Shown: piece by piece, positions 1 to 8,599 of the stretch
Layout of the letters: the number at the start of each line of letters is the position of its first letter
Numbering within the stretch: position 1 is the stretch's first letter
Source: Bordetella pseudohinzii
Lineage (GTDB): Bacteria; Pseudomonadota; Gammaproteobacteria; Burkholderiales; Burkholderiaceae_B
Direction of reading: 5' to 3'
DNA: 64,000 nucleotides
Assembly (NCBI RefSeq): GCF_000657795.2
Contig: NZ_JHEP02000008.1
Span: 1-64,000, forward strand
Made by a program: the position numbers and the translations under genes
Notes under the pieces: generated by a model
Told to the model about the DNA's origin: nothing
Seen by the model: the letters and a program-made list of their open reading frames with translations, nothing else
The model's database searches: none

Positions 1-55
1 AGGTGGCTCAGATTTACTTTGCGCGAAGTGGCTCATTATTACTTTGCGCGCAACA
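1..55. mobile_element. Terminus of an insertion sequence (IS21-like, partial)
   Basis: The first 55 bases carry two direct repeats and end in CA at 54-55. Beyond this point the minus strand reads as a conserved coding sequence that the repeats interrupt. Repeated terminal motifs and a CA-3' end are typical of IS21-family elements. The transposase genes would lie off the left edge, so the family is an inference from the end structure only. Confidence 0.55.
3..50. repeat. Two 23-bp imperfect direct repeats in the IS end
   Basis: Copies at 3-25 and 28-50 both start GTGGCTCA and end TTACTTTGCGCG. They differ only in three central bases (GAT versus TTA). The 25-bp period suits multiple transposase-binding sites at an IS terminus. 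Confidence 0.8.
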
Positions 56-261
56 TAGTACTTCTCTATCACCTCTGCAACATGATGGTGGGCGCAGACC
101 TGAATCATAAAATCGACGTCACCCGTGCGCATCAGCTCCAGGCCGGCAAAGAAGTCCTCGATGTAGATGATCTCTGTTTGGTTTAGGCCATGAAAAGCAA
201 TGTAGCGACGCGTGTTGAGGTCGTGGTTGCTGCCAGCCGGACCCAAGGTAGCAATTTTCAT
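56..261 (-). pseudogene. PDT-like small protein gene, 3' part replaced by IS
   Basis: From an ATG at 261, preceded by AGGAAGG, the minus strand reads MKIATLGPAGSNHD and continues for about 68 codons until the insertion-sequence end. It is clearly related to the intact gene starting at 3731: both share IATLGP-x-G-x-NH, an RY-x2-FH segment and a D(F/Y)-(M/I)-(I/L)-Q motif. The IATLGPxG start recalls the prephenate dehydratase periplasmic-binding-like fold. The family is usually about 200 residues, so roughly two thirds of the protein is lost. The frame runs on through the IS repeats to the window edge without a stop, so a short fusion peptide could still be made. The function is unknown. Confidence 0.7.
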
Positions 262-392
262 TTCCTTCCTCGCTTTCTGTGGTTAAGCGCGAAAAGTGTA
301 GGCAGAATTGTGGATATTGCCCTGTATCTAGAGATTCAGCTGCACCACAAATCTTCGGGCCGTGCGACTGCTCTCTACCCGATGGAAATGCC

Positions 393-1085
393 ATGAGCTC
401 CGAGCCAACCTTTGCCTCTTGGGATGCGTGCCTTCCTCACACCGCCCGATGGCTTTCAAATTCTGATATCGGTCAACGGAAGGTGGTTCCTGGCGGAACC
501 CGCCTGTATCAGCAGAGTGACATGCATCGGGATTTCTACTTGATTCGCAGCGGATTCGTCCAAACCGCGATGAACCACGAAAATGGTCGACGCTTGCTGC
601 TAGAAGTAATGGGGCCAGGATCAATGTTTGGCGAAGGAGCGGCCTTCGAACAAACTCCGCGATTCGTCGATGCTTGGACCGTTACCGCCTGCGAATTGTC
701 GATGTATGAACCTGCGGAAGTGACAAAAAGTCAGGATGCAGTCGAGTTGCTTGAAGATCTGATCAAGCTGATGGCGGCAAAGCAACGAATCTTGGCATTA
801 AAGCTGCTCCAATTCAGCAATGACGAACCTGAGCTAAGGCTTCGACATCTCATTGCGCGAGTGGTGGCTGTACAAGCGCGGTCAAAGAACACTTCCAATA
901 CACAGGTCAGTCAGATCTGGATCAGTCAGGAAAAATTGGGAGAAATGTGCGGCATGAGCCGCGTGAGCGCGGCTCGGTCGCTGCGTCGTATGGCTAAGGC
1001 AGGGCTGGTCGTGACCCATCCCAAGTACGTAGAGGTACTGGACGTCGATGGTTTATTGAACAATCAATCGCATCATCTGTACTAA
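393..1085 (+). CDS. Crp/Fnr-family transcriptional regulator
   Basis: A 230-residue protein with an N-terminal cyclic-nucleotide-binding-like beta-roll (about residues 25-130, with GSMFGEGAAF as the core turn). A helix-turn-helix follows at about 176-205, containing SQEKLGEMCGMSRVSAARSL. No N-terminal cysteine cluster of the FNR iron-sulfur type is obvious. The frame is open from 279, but the preceding residues resemble no family member, so I take the ATG at 393 (MSSEPTF), which has only a weak GGAAA ribosome site. It diverges from the IS-truncated gene at 261; the 130-bp gap is the likely shared control region. Ligand and targets are unknown. Confidence 0.82.
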   Translation: MSSEPTFASWDACLPHTARWLSNSDIGQRKVVPGGTRLYQQSDMHRDFYLIRSGFVQTAMNHENGRRLLLEVMGPGSMFGEGAAFEQTPRFVDAWTVTACELSMYEPAEVTKSQDAVELLEDLIKLMAAKQRILALKLLQFSNDEPELRLRHLIARVVAVQARSKNTSNTQVSQIWISQEKLGEMCGMSRVSAARSLRRMAKAGLVVTHPKYVEVLDVDGLLNNQSHHLY

Positions 1086-1171
1086 CGAGAACTACCGATC
1101 CCACAGCAGCATACTGGGAAGAGTTGATGTTGAAGTCAGCAAAACGACGAACCAGCACCCCGGGCAGCAGA

Positions 1172-1849
1172 TCAGTCCCGCAGAGAAAAAACGACCGAAA
1201 GGTACGAAACTGGCTTCTCCACAATGGACACGACGCCGTGTAGTGCTGTAGCGTCAAAAAGCAGAGTATCGCCAGGCCCCAGATCCATGCTTCGACGGCC
1301 GTATTGGTATTGAAGTCTGCCAGAGAGGATATAAATGAGCTTAATGCCGGGATGCTGAAACGTCGTATATGGCTCAGCTTCACTTTCCAAGACGACCTTG
1401 TACGGCTCAACAAACATGTTCCCTGACAGCTGATGACCTATCAATTCGTACGAATACCCGCGAATGACGCCTTCGCGTTCGATACGTAGGCCTTTCCCAG
1501 CAGGTACGTAAGAACAATCAGTCCGCTTCTCCTGATCCGTAAAAAAGCGCGACATTGGGACGTTCAACGCTTGCGATATGCGCTCCAGCGCTTCAATCGA
1601 CGGAGACGCCAATCCATGTTCAATTCTTGAAAGCATCGACCGAGAAACGCCGGAGGTACGACCTAACGCCGCTGCGGAAATGCCGCTGGCCATCCGCAAT
1701 GAGCGAATTTGAGGCCCAAGCTGGGCAGCTACGGAACTCCGTTTTTGAGCCGTTTCAGCGCGGAGGGGATTTAGAAGCTCTGTAAGTCGAGCGGGCGGCT
1801 TGAAAGGGCGAGCGGCCGGAAATGGAGAGTTCGTTTGCTTCGATTTCAA
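1172..1849 (-). CDS. XRE-family regulator with C-terminal cupin domain
   Basis: A 225-residue protein. Residues about 44-99 form a lambda-repressor-type HTH (IRSLRMASGISAAALGRTSG, then SRSMLSRIEHGLASPSIEAL). Residues about 155-210 form a cupin (HPGIKLIYILSGRL ... LGPGDTLLFDATALHG). This architecture is typical of regulators that sense small catabolic substrates. The frame has no ATG before the HTH; the best start is a TTG at 1849, so the N-terminus is uncertain. It is the last gene of a probable leftward operon after the PDT-like gene and the Bug receptor (79-bp gap to the latter), and may control that operon. Confidence 0.85.
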   Translation of the reverse strand: MKSKQTNSPFPAARPFKPPARLTELLNPLRAETAQKRSSVAAQLGPQIRSLRMASGISAAALGRTSGVSRSMLSRIEHGLASPSIEALERISQALNVPMSRFFTDQEKRTDCSYVPAGKGLRIEREGVIRGYSYELIGHQLSGNMFVEPYKVVLESEAEPYTTFQHPGIKLIYILSGRLQYQYGRRSMDLGPGDTLLFDATALHGVVSIVEKPVSYLSVVFSLRD

Positions 1850-1928
1850 CGTGCGCTACTCTTTCTTACTGGCTTAGACGGGTCTCCAAACGGGCAAACC
1901 CGATCCCGGCATTACATCTGTAGGGTGG

Positions 1929-2894
1929 CTACTTGTTCAGGCCCAGGGCATTCCGGAATGCAGCGTATTGCGCGGACTTGAGCTGAACAAACTCATCGGC
2001 TGTGCCGTATTTGGCCGGAACGACAGCCAAGCTTTCCATCCTAGCCATGAACTGCGGGTCCTTTTGCATGTCCCTCACCGCATTGCCAACCACCTCTGCG
2101 ATCGAAGATGGCAGCCCGGGTGGGCCTTGGAGCGCATACCATACCTTAGTGTCGAACTTTTGAAAATCCGGATACTCACTTAGGCTAGGTAGATCAGGCG
2201 TGATGGACGTACGCTGCGCATCTGTGGTCGCCAGTGCGATCAGTTGGCCATTTTGGATGTACGTAAGGGCTGACGGCAAGGCAAGGACAGCTACATCGAC
2301 GTTCTTGCCGATCAAGTCATTTATGATCTGGGGGGCGCTTTTATAGGGAACTCGCAGTGTCTCGATGCCTGCGGATTTCTCAAACATCAAGCCTGCCAAG
2401 AACAGGCTGGTGCCGGGACCAGATGTGGCGAGAGCCAGCTTGCCAGGGTTGGCCTTCGAGTATGCGATGAGGTCGCCGACCGATTTGAATCCCAAGTCTG
2501 GCCTTGCCACCAACACCATTGATTGCGTGCCAATAAGCGCTATGGGAGTTAGTGTGGAAGACTTCCCGGAGGGCATCGTTCCGCTGGCCATCTGTTGCAT
2601 TTCAAATTCCAAACCATTGCTGACTGCTAGAACGTAGCCATCGGCTGGCGAATTCATGGCTTTGTTCACAGCTATCGTTCCTCCGGCTCCGGGAATGTTC
2701 TCGATAATGACGCTCTGTTTAAGCCTGCTGGACAAACCCTCGGCAATGTACCGTGCCATGGTGTCCGTGCCGCCGCCGGCGCCGTAGGGCACAATGATTG
2801 TGATAGCTTTCGCGGGATACGCTTGTGACCAGGCAGTTCCCGTCGCGACAAAGAAAGCAAGAAAAGCAGCGATTCTTCTGAGATGCGAAATCAT
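1929..2894 (-). CDS. Bug-family (TctC-like) periplasmic solute receptor
   Basis: A 321-residue tripartite tricarboxylate transporter receptor. An N-terminal signal peptide ends near AWSQA. The family signature follows (YPAKAITIIVPYGAGGGTDT, then a pyroglutamate/carboxylate-binding lobe with ATSGPGTSLFLAG). Length is normal. The ATG at 2894 has AAGGGGAAC in the right place. No TctA or TctB membrane subunit is nearby, as is usual for Bordetella-type orphan Bug proteins, so it either feeds a remote TctAB or acts as a sensor. Neighbours are a PDT-like protein upstream and an XRE-cupin regulator downstream. The ligand cannot be read from the sequence; a carboxylate is most likely. Confidence 0.92.
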   Translation of the reverse strand: MISHLRRIAAFLAFFVATGTAWSQAYPAKAITIIVPYGAGGGTDTMARYIAEGLSSRLKQSVIIENIPGAGGTIAVNKAMNSPADGYVLAVSNGLEFEMQQMASGTMPSGKSSTLTPIALIGTQSMVLVARPDLGFKSVGDLIAYSKANPGKLALATSGPGTSLFLAGLMFEKSAGIETLRVPYKSAPQIINDLIGKNVDVAVLALPSALTYIQNGQLIALATTDAQRTSITPDLPSLSEYPDFQKFDTKVWYALQGPPGLPSSIAEVVGNAVRDMQKDPQFMARMESLAVVPAKYGTADEFVQLKSAQYAAFRNALGLNK

Positions 2895-3101
2895 GTGTTC
2901 CCCTTACGATTTATTGCCCGGTCCGGGCTATGGCTGATGCTCGACCCTACTTAGGGCCGGATGACGACTTTTTTGCGACGTATGAAGGTGAATCCGTTTT
3001 GAAACGTGGCTCCTGTAGCCGCACTGAATGATGTGGTGACCGGCGCCACTTGCCGGGCACAGTGCGTAGAGGGCGCGTGATCTGGACGCGTCTCTGGTCG
3101 C

Positions 3102-3731
3102 CTACCCGCGATTCCGAGCCGCTTCGCCCCTCAATATTTCAAGGTCCCGTGAAAACCCACTCTCCCTGGACCCTAAGATTTTTCCGTTGTAGGCTCGCGT
3201 TCTGCCATATACGATCCAGACATCATCAGGCGAACCGATGACTTCCTCGACTCGAACTTTGTCGGGATGCTTGTCCGCATAAGTGCGGTAAACGAGCCCA
3301 GAGTCGATCTCCCCAGCCAGGAGGCTCTCAAAAATCAGAGGCAATGATTTCATGGAAACTTTGGTTTCCCAACGCGTGAGGTCGCAGTAGCCCTCATTCG
3401 CCGGTAGCAGGGCTCCGATAGTTTTAGGGACCGTCACGTCAAGCCTGGTCAGGATCGCCAACTCTTGGCTATCTGAAATAAAACTGTCGATCGCAAAAAC
3501 GTCGCGAAAGTTCTCACCTAGCGTTTGAGGAGTTTCCGGGTGTACGGCACACTGAAGGATGTAATCGATGGAGCGTGCGCGTAACATTGCGATCGCCTCG
3601 CGGAACGAAACGACGAAATTAATCTCATACGATTTGACGTCATGAAACTCCATGTATCGCTTGCAGACCATTTCGTGATTGGTACCGCGGGGACCGAGCG
3701 TGGCAATTCGTACTGTGGGTTGCTGATTCAT
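3102..3731 (-). CDS. Small protein with prephenate-dehydratase-like N-terminus
   Basis: A 209-residue soluble protein without signal peptide. It begins VRIATLGPRGTNHE, like the first beta-loop of prephenate dehydratase/BacA-type domains. Later segments such as LTRWETKVSMKSLP and SLLAGEIDSGLVYRTYADK resemble a periplasmic-binding-protein-like two-lobe fold. It lacks an ACT domain and I cannot see the TRF motif needed for dehydratase activity, so enzyme function is not supported. It is the first gene of a probable operon with a Bug receptor (207-bp gap) and an XRE-cupin regulator. A paralogue disrupted by an IS starts at 261. A ligand-binding or isomerase-like role on the compound bound by the receptor is only a guess. 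Confidence 0.75.
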   Translation of the reverse strand: MNQQPTVRIATLGPRGTNHEMVCKRYMEFHDVKSYEINFVVSFREAIAMLRARSIDYILQCAVHPETPQTLGENFRDVFAIDSFISDSQELAILTRLDVTVPKTIGALLPANEGYCDLTRWETKVSMKSLPLIFESLLAGEIDSGLVYRTYADKHPDKVRVEEVIGSPDDVWIVYGRTRAYNGKILGSRESGFSRDLEILRGEAARNRG

Positions 3732-4119
3732 CGATGGAACCGGTAGTTGGTGGGACTTCTTCAGCCACAGTATTTAGGCAGACTTCTCAAACGGCAACCG
3801 GTTCATCCCATGCAAATGGCGCGAGAGGTCGTCGCCACGAGCTCACACTCTGTCGTTGCATGACATGCAATTGAGTGATGTCCGCACTTGGATCATCGAC
3901 GAGAACTCATTCACGCTGAGCGGGTCGCCATTGCGAGGGTGTATCGCTGTATACACACTCCTGGGAAGTCAGCCTGGATAAGTCACGCGGGAGACAACGA
4001 AGCGCACCCACCACTAGGCCCGGACTGCGGGCCTCTGCCACTGGGCTCACCGTCTACTCGGTACGGGCCCCCAGCGCAAACTGCCGATCGCCGAAATGGT
4101 CTCTCAAGGGGGGCGCCCG
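3732..4119. other. Intergenic region with inverted repeat at 3939-3956
   Basis: About 390 bp separate the start of the PDT-like gene from the end of the helicase gene. I see no convincing gene. It should hold the promoter for the leftward operon starting at 3731. A perfect 6-6-6 inverted repeat, GTGTAT-N6-ATACAC, sits at 3939-3956, about 210 bp upstream of that start, and could be an operator. A 7-bp GC-rich hairpin at 4016-4034 lacks a T-run. Confidence 0.4.
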
Positions 4120-5649
4120 TCAACGGACCTTGAAAAGGGGACTCGGATTGGATGTCGAAACCACCAATGTGAGCGACTTTTTTGCCCTGCTCAAGGCTAC
4201 ATACATCTTGGATTTGGCGTACAGGGTCGATGTGAACCGCGCCTTGTCGCAGGCCATCAGCATCGCGTGGTCGCACTCCAGGCCCTTCGCCTTGTGAATG
4301 CTGCTTAGCACCTTTGGGGGTAATGAAGGACGGGAATGGGAGCGCATACGCGACACCTCCGCAAATCCTTCGTCCGGATCTGCAAACTGGCCGATGCGCA
4401 CGGCATCCCGCAGTTCGGACCAGTGATCGATCTTCACGGTGTCAAAGCCCGCGGCGTTATCCTTCACCAGCGCAACGATTTTTGTGAGTGCGTTCGACAC
4501 GCCCGTATGCGAGGGATTGTTCAGGAGGCATCGTGCGACCGCCTGGATGTTGGCCGGCTTGCCCGTGGTGGGGCGCGCCGCCCTGGTACGAACTTCTTGC
4601 AAAAGTCGGTCACCGTGGCTGGACGAGCTGAATCCCGCTGCGACGCTTCCCATGAAGGAAATGAGACCCTGCGCCACCGTTTCTGGATCGCCATGACTGG
4701 TGCGTAGTGTCTGTACGAGCGTCCCTAGCGCATCACGCGTATGCCCTTCCCAGATCGGCACTGTCCGAAACCAAAAGGCCCGAAGGGCCGACACCAAGTC
4801 GTTCTGCGATGCGAGAACCATAAGCTGCGAGCTGCTTTTCAGCATCTTGTCGATCGGTACTCGATGCTCCTTGGACAGTTGGTAGCCCGTACGCATCTGC
4901 GCCGTGTTGTTTCCGACAAGCACCCTAACTGATGGAGGTAGCGCTCCGGTCAGGTCTATTGGAGATCCGCGTTCCAAGCTCTCCCGCGCCTCGATTACCC
5001 AAGCCCCCAACAGAGGACAACCGGTATTCCAGCGGTGAGGGGTGATCAGCTTCTCGCCCGCTCCCTGCGCCTTCAAAGCGTCCCAGCGGGCACGATCCTC
5101 GCGCGCGGCTTTGTCGGTCTTGGCGCCGTAAATCCGCTGCATGGGATCACCAAAGATCCGGACAGTTGCGCCAGCGGACAGTAAAGACATGACAACACTG
5201 TGCTGATCGACACTAGTGTCCTGGTGTTCATCGCACACGATGACTGGGTAGCGCTGGGCTAGTGCACGAGCGACCATTGGCTGATGGCGCAGAAATCCCG
5301 CGACTTTGGTTGCCATGATCTCAAAGCCTTGCCCTCCATCCCGCCAAGCCCAGGAAGTTAGATCGCGCGGAAGACCAAGTGGCTTGTGATACGCCAGCGC
5401 GATCTGCGCAATCAAGGCATCGATGGTCTTGATTTCGACGCGTGACCCGGCTTTCTTCGTGCGTTCTGCGAAGACAGAGCAAGCGGCGTGGGTGTGCGTC
5501 AGGATCAACAAGCGGCCATCACCGATCGCACCTACCACCTCCTGCGCGTACGCAGCGGCCTGATATGTCTTGCCGCAGCCCGCCGCAGCTTCAATGATGA
5601 CTAGCCGCTCGGGTGAGCGGAGAAGCTTGGCAACGGCGTGGTCGCTCAT
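4120..5649 (-). CDS. gajB: UvrD/PcrA-like helicase, Gabija GajB-like
   Basis: A 509-residue superfamily 1 helicase. Visible motifs in order: Walker A EAAAGCGKT (about residues 17-25), motif II VCDEHQDTS, motif III FGDPMQRIYG, motif V SSIHKAKGLE and motif VI YVALSRAKKS. This is shorter than UvrD (about 720) and close to GajB (about 490-500). The start at 5649 is set by a 4-base ATGA overlap with the stop of the upstream OLD-family nuclease, showing tight translational coupling. In Gabija, GajB partners the GajA nuclease in anti-phage defence. The open frame runs another 155 codons upstream, but that is a shadow of the nuclease gene. Confidence 0.85.
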   Translation of the reverse strand: MSDHAVAKLLRSPERLVIIEAAAGCGKTYQAAAYAQEVVGAIGDGRLLILTHTHAACSVFAERTKKAGSRVEIKTIDALIAQIALAYHKPLGLPRDLTSWAWRDGGQGFEIMATKVAGFLRHQPMVARALAQRYPVIVCDEHQDTSVDQHSVVMSLLSAGATVRIFGDPMQRIYGAKTDKAAREDRARWDALKAQGAGEKLITPHRWNTGCPLLGAWVIEARESLERGSPIDLTGALPPSVRVLVGNNTAQMRTGYQLSKEHRVPIDKMLKSSSQLMVLASQNDLVSALRAFWFRTVPIWEGHTRDALGTLVQTLRTSHGDPETVAQGLISFMGSVAAGFSSSSHGDRLLQEVRTRAARPTTGKPANIQAVARCLLNNPSHTGVSNALTKIVALVKDNAAGFDTVKIDHWSELRDAVRIGQFADPDEGFAEVSRMRSHSRPSLPPKVLSSIHKAKGLECDHAMLMACDKARFTSTLYAKSKMYVALSRAKKSLTLVVSTSNPSPLFKVR

Positions 5650-7403
5650 AGATCGAGCTCTTCCACCGTCTTGTGGCCCACGGCTGTCAGTACTGCGTTG
5701 ATCAACGGAAGCAACTGCGGCTGCATTTCCGCCCAAGCGCCTAACGCCACCATTTTCTGGGCCAACTCCTGCCCACCAGCGTTGGACTTGAACCATTGCT
5801 GGGAATGCTTCTTCCAAGCCTTTTCTTGGCCTGTGGGCGCGCCATCCTTGCTTCCGCTGGCGGCTGCGATAATCAAAGTGCGCCACGTTTTTCCGGAGGC
5901 TTTCAGCGCCGCATCTATCGCCTCGATGCTCTTGTCCTGAAGTCCCAGGCGCTCCGCTAAAGTCCGAAGGCGATAGCCATCCAGTTCGCCTTCTGCATCT
6001 TTCAGCAATGCGAGAAGATTTTCTTCGGGAATGGCCCCGATCACATGATCCTCGGTGCAGCCCTTGGACCACTGGTGCAATCGTTCTTTGAGCTTGTCCT
6101 TCAGCTTCTTCCACCGCTCAGGAGCCGTACCTTCGTCGTCAGCCAGGCCGGCAAATAGCAAACCGGAAGACGCGAGCGTCTCCAACAGATCCAAGGTCGC
6201 ATCGTTTCCCTGACCATCGCAGACTCGCACCCCGTGATCGAGCGGGTTGCCCTTAAAGGCCCTCTCTAATAGGTACTGTAAAAAGCCGACTTCGGTGGGC
6301 CCTTCTGCAATGACGGCCACACGCGCCAGAAATGTTTCAGGATCGCGTTTCTGCTGTGGCCCGATCTTGTCCCGAGGCAGCGCCCCGATGGCGCCCGCGC
6401 TGTCCAGATACCAGAGGTCCGCCTGCTCGGCACACGAAATGGCGATAGGGCTATGCGTCGTGAGGAAAATCTGTCCGTGTTGGTTGGCCAGGATATTGAT
6501 GAGCTTGCGCAGACGGTATGGCTCCAGCCCGCGCTCAATCTCATCGATGAGGGTAACGCTTGCTCCCTTGTCCGTTGACGATGCGATTTCGAGTGCAGCC
6601 ATACGTCTGGTGCCAGCACCCCAACTGTTCAGGGGCAACGCCACCCCATTCTCGGTCGCCACTAGCCCGATGAGCGCGCCGATGGACAACCCCTGGCTCG
6701 TCGTAAGACCGAGTTTCAAATTGCTGGGAAGCGCGGCACCTGCCATGCGCGCATCCAGCGATTCAATCGCCTCCTTACCCTTGTCATTGAGCGAATCGTG
6801 CAAATTGAGCCCTGCGACCTCCTTGCCGATACGTGCCCGCAATGCGCTATCGGCCAACAACCGATCCAGCGCCGAGCCATAGACAAGGCGCAGATCGCGA
6901 TCATTGCGCTCATCCGCGCTCATTCGAACCAAGCCGATACGCCGGCGAACGGCTGACGAAAAATGGGCCGATTCGTCATCGGGTTGCACGACCTCCCATG
7001 CGAGTTCCAATTCCGCGGTACCCCGTACCCGCACGCGATATACCGGCTCGCTCGGCGCGGCAGGGCCTTCTTCGTCGGCTGACGGAGGTATCGCATCCTG
7101 CCCGTTCCACGCCCACGGCCACGCAAAAGTGCTCTGCGAGCCGATGCCGGTCGTATCGGGTAGGGTCATGACGGCTTCGATGACGAATTCCTGCGCGCTG
7201 TCGCGCGCCCAATAATCGGCCTCAGAGATGACCGCAGTGTTCGATGGCGAAAGCAGCAACGCAATCGCTTCGAGGATGGTCGTTTTTCCGGCGTCACCCC
7301 CACCCAGGATGACGTTCATTCCTTTCGCAGGCCGCCATGTTAGGGAGTGGATGCCCCTGAAGCGTTGAATAGTTATTTTATGAATTCGTGCTGTTTGGGC
7401 CAT
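5646..7403 (-). CDS. gajA: OLD-family ATPase-TOPRIM nuclease, Gabija GajA-like
   Basis: A 585-residue protein. The N-terminal ABC-type ATPase has Walker A GGGDAGKTT (about 34-42), the signature NSWGAGTRRM, Walker B VTLIDEIERGLEP and the H-loop FLTTHSP. A C-terminal TOPRIM domain follows (AVIAEGPTEVGFL, then CDGQGND and GLADDEG). This is the layout of overcoming-lysogenization-defect nucleases and of GajA (about 580 residues). An ATG at 7433 is possible, but the one at 7403 has a good GAGGATGAC ribosome site. Its stop overlaps the helicase start by four bases, giving the two-gene Gabija layout. It sits next to radC and an integrase, a usual place for mobile defence genes. Confidence 0.86.
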   Translation of the reverse strand: MAQTARIHKITIQRFRGIHSLTWRPAKGMNVILGGGDAGKTTILEAIALLLSPSNTAVISEADYWARDSAQEFVIEAVMTLPDTTGIGSQSTFAWPWAWNGQDAIPPSADEEGPAAPSEPVYRVRVRGTAELELAWEVVQPDDESAHFSSAVRRRIGLVRMSADERNDRDLRLVYGSALDRLLADSALRARIGKEVAGLNLHDSLNDKGKEAIESLDARMAGAALPSNLKLGLTTSQGLSIGALIGLVATENGVALPLNSWGAGTRRMAALEIASSTDKGASVTLIDEIERGLEPYRLRKLINILANQHGQIFLTTHSPIAISCAEQADLWYLDSAGAIGALPRDKIGPQQKRDPETFLARVAVIAEGPTEVGFLQYLLERAFKGNPLDHGVRVCDGQGNDATLDLLETLASSGLLFAGLADDEGTAPERWKKLKDKLKERLHQWSKGCTEDHVIGAIPEENLLALLKDAEGELDGYRLRTLAERLGLQDKSIEAIDAALKASGKTWRTLIIAAASGSKDGAPTGQEKAWKKHSQQWFKSNAGGQELAQKMVALGAWAEMQPQLLPLINAVLTAVGHKTVEELDL

Positions 7404-8038
7404 GTCATCCTCAATTGCATGGAATAGGGGCATACCCAGAAACCCGTTCTCTTACGTCATTCAGGAGCGCGGGCTTCGGATACCGTCACCGGTTCACAAT
7501 CGCGCGCATTTCTTAATTGCAACAAAATGCTAAGAACATAGCTTAGCAGTACTCAATCCAGTGAGCATTCTTGGTATCAACTGTCTCTGCGAAAAAATGC
7601 AGACGACCGCTTTCGCGCTTCACTAGACATTGGCGCGCTACAAGTGATTTTCTGCTTCTTGGGCGCGGGCAGCCGTTGATGACGGGCCTTTTCCGTCCGG
7701 CGCGCGCACGGGCACGCTCCCTGGCGCAAAGGGGGGCAACGGTAGGCACTTTTGCGCGGGTCCCCAGTCGGACCGATGGAAGGTGAGATGGTCGAGAAGC
7801 AGCCGACATTCCCGGACAAGCGCGAAGTTGGCGAGGCTTTTCTCATCGTCAAGCAGTGGGATGCGCATGCGTGAGGTCAGTCCGGCAAGGGCACTGGCTT
7901 CTTTTGGTGGGCTCCAGATAATGACCATTGACCACTGACCACAGCCAACAGCGCATGGTGACGCCAGTTTCGACACCTTCCTTTGTTGACGACCGATCGC
8001 CAATGGTTGGTTGGCGACCCTCGCTTTTGGAGAGAGCA
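7404..8038. other. 635-bp gap between gajA and radC, no clear gene
   Basis: This stretch should contain the gajA promoter (leftward) and the radC promoter (rightward). Several overlapping frames are open on both strands, including a minus-strand one from 8039 to 7638, but none has a ribosome site or a recognisable domain. A 7-bp sequence repeats three times in tandem at 7922-7942 (TGACCAT, TGACCAC, TGACCAC). It may be a decayed remnant of island genes. Confidence 0.4.
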
Positions 8039-8578
8039 ATGCAACTAAGTTTCAGTAGTGCGTGGGCAGGAGAAAGGCGGGTGCAGGAAGATGTCCAAGA
8101 CGCACCAGTGGTACGCGAGGCGGGCGGCCTCTATCGAGCCGCAACCGCGGAAGAGCTGCTACGTGCGGCTGCGCAGCAATTGGAGGGGGCGCTGGGTAGT
8201 CGCTTGCCAGTGGCCAAGCCATCCGCCGCCATCGACTATATCGTGACGCGGCTGGCGCTGTCGGACGTTGAGGTGTTCGGCGTAATGTTCCTTGATGCGC
8301 AATTGAGAATGATCGCCTTCGAGGAAATGTTCAGAGGCACGCTGTCTGAGACGAGCGTGTATCCGCGCGAGGTCGTCAAGGCGGCTATTCGGCACAACGC
8401 GCATTCCATCTTGATTGCCCACAACCATCCCTCGGGTTCGTCGCAGCCAAGCAGGGCGGACGTTGAGGTTACGCGGCGCTTGAAGGAAGCAGTGGCTCTG
8501 GTGAATGTGACATTGGTCGACCACGTGATCGTGGCGGCAGGTAGCGGCCATTCCATGGCCAAGATGGGCTTGATCTAG
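8039..8578 (+). CDS. radC: RadC-like JAB/MPN domain protein
   Basis: A 179-residue protein of the short RadC class found on islands and integrative elements. The C-terminal JAMM metalloprotease-like fold shows the full zinc set: the upstream Glu in FEEMFRGT, the HNHPSG histidines, then Ser and Asp in PSRAD. The frame is open from 7928, but the ATG at 8039 has a GGAGAGAG site, and the resulting MQLSFSS start matches the short RadC family. The chromosomal helix-hairpin-helix N-terminal part is absent. It is followed by a strong terminator. The molecular role is unsettled; DNA repair was the historical name. Confidence 0.88.
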   Translation: MQLSFSSAWAGERRVQEDVQDAPVVREAGGLYRAATAEELLRAAAQQLEGALGSRLPVAKPSAAIDYIVTRLALSDVEVFGVMFLDAQLRMIAFEEMFRGTLSETSVYPREVVKAAIRHNAHSILIAHNHPSGSSQPSRADVEVTRRLKEAVALVNVTLVDHVIVAAGSGHSMAKMGLI

Positions 8579-8599
8579 GCTTGCCCGCCTGCGTCCAAC

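Noticed and set aside
3865-3975. 36-codon plus-strand frame starting MQLSDVRTW
   Set aside because: No ribosome site and no recognisable family; too short to support as a gene.
4016-4034. Hairpin AGGCCCG-N5-CGGGCCT as terminator of the Gabija genes
   Set aside because: Only 7 bp and no T-run on either strand, so not called as a terminator.
5650-6114. 155-codon upstream extension of the helicase reading frame
   Set aside because: It lies wholly inside the nuclease gene in another frame. The ATGA junction at 5646-5649 and the family N-terminus place the start at 5649.
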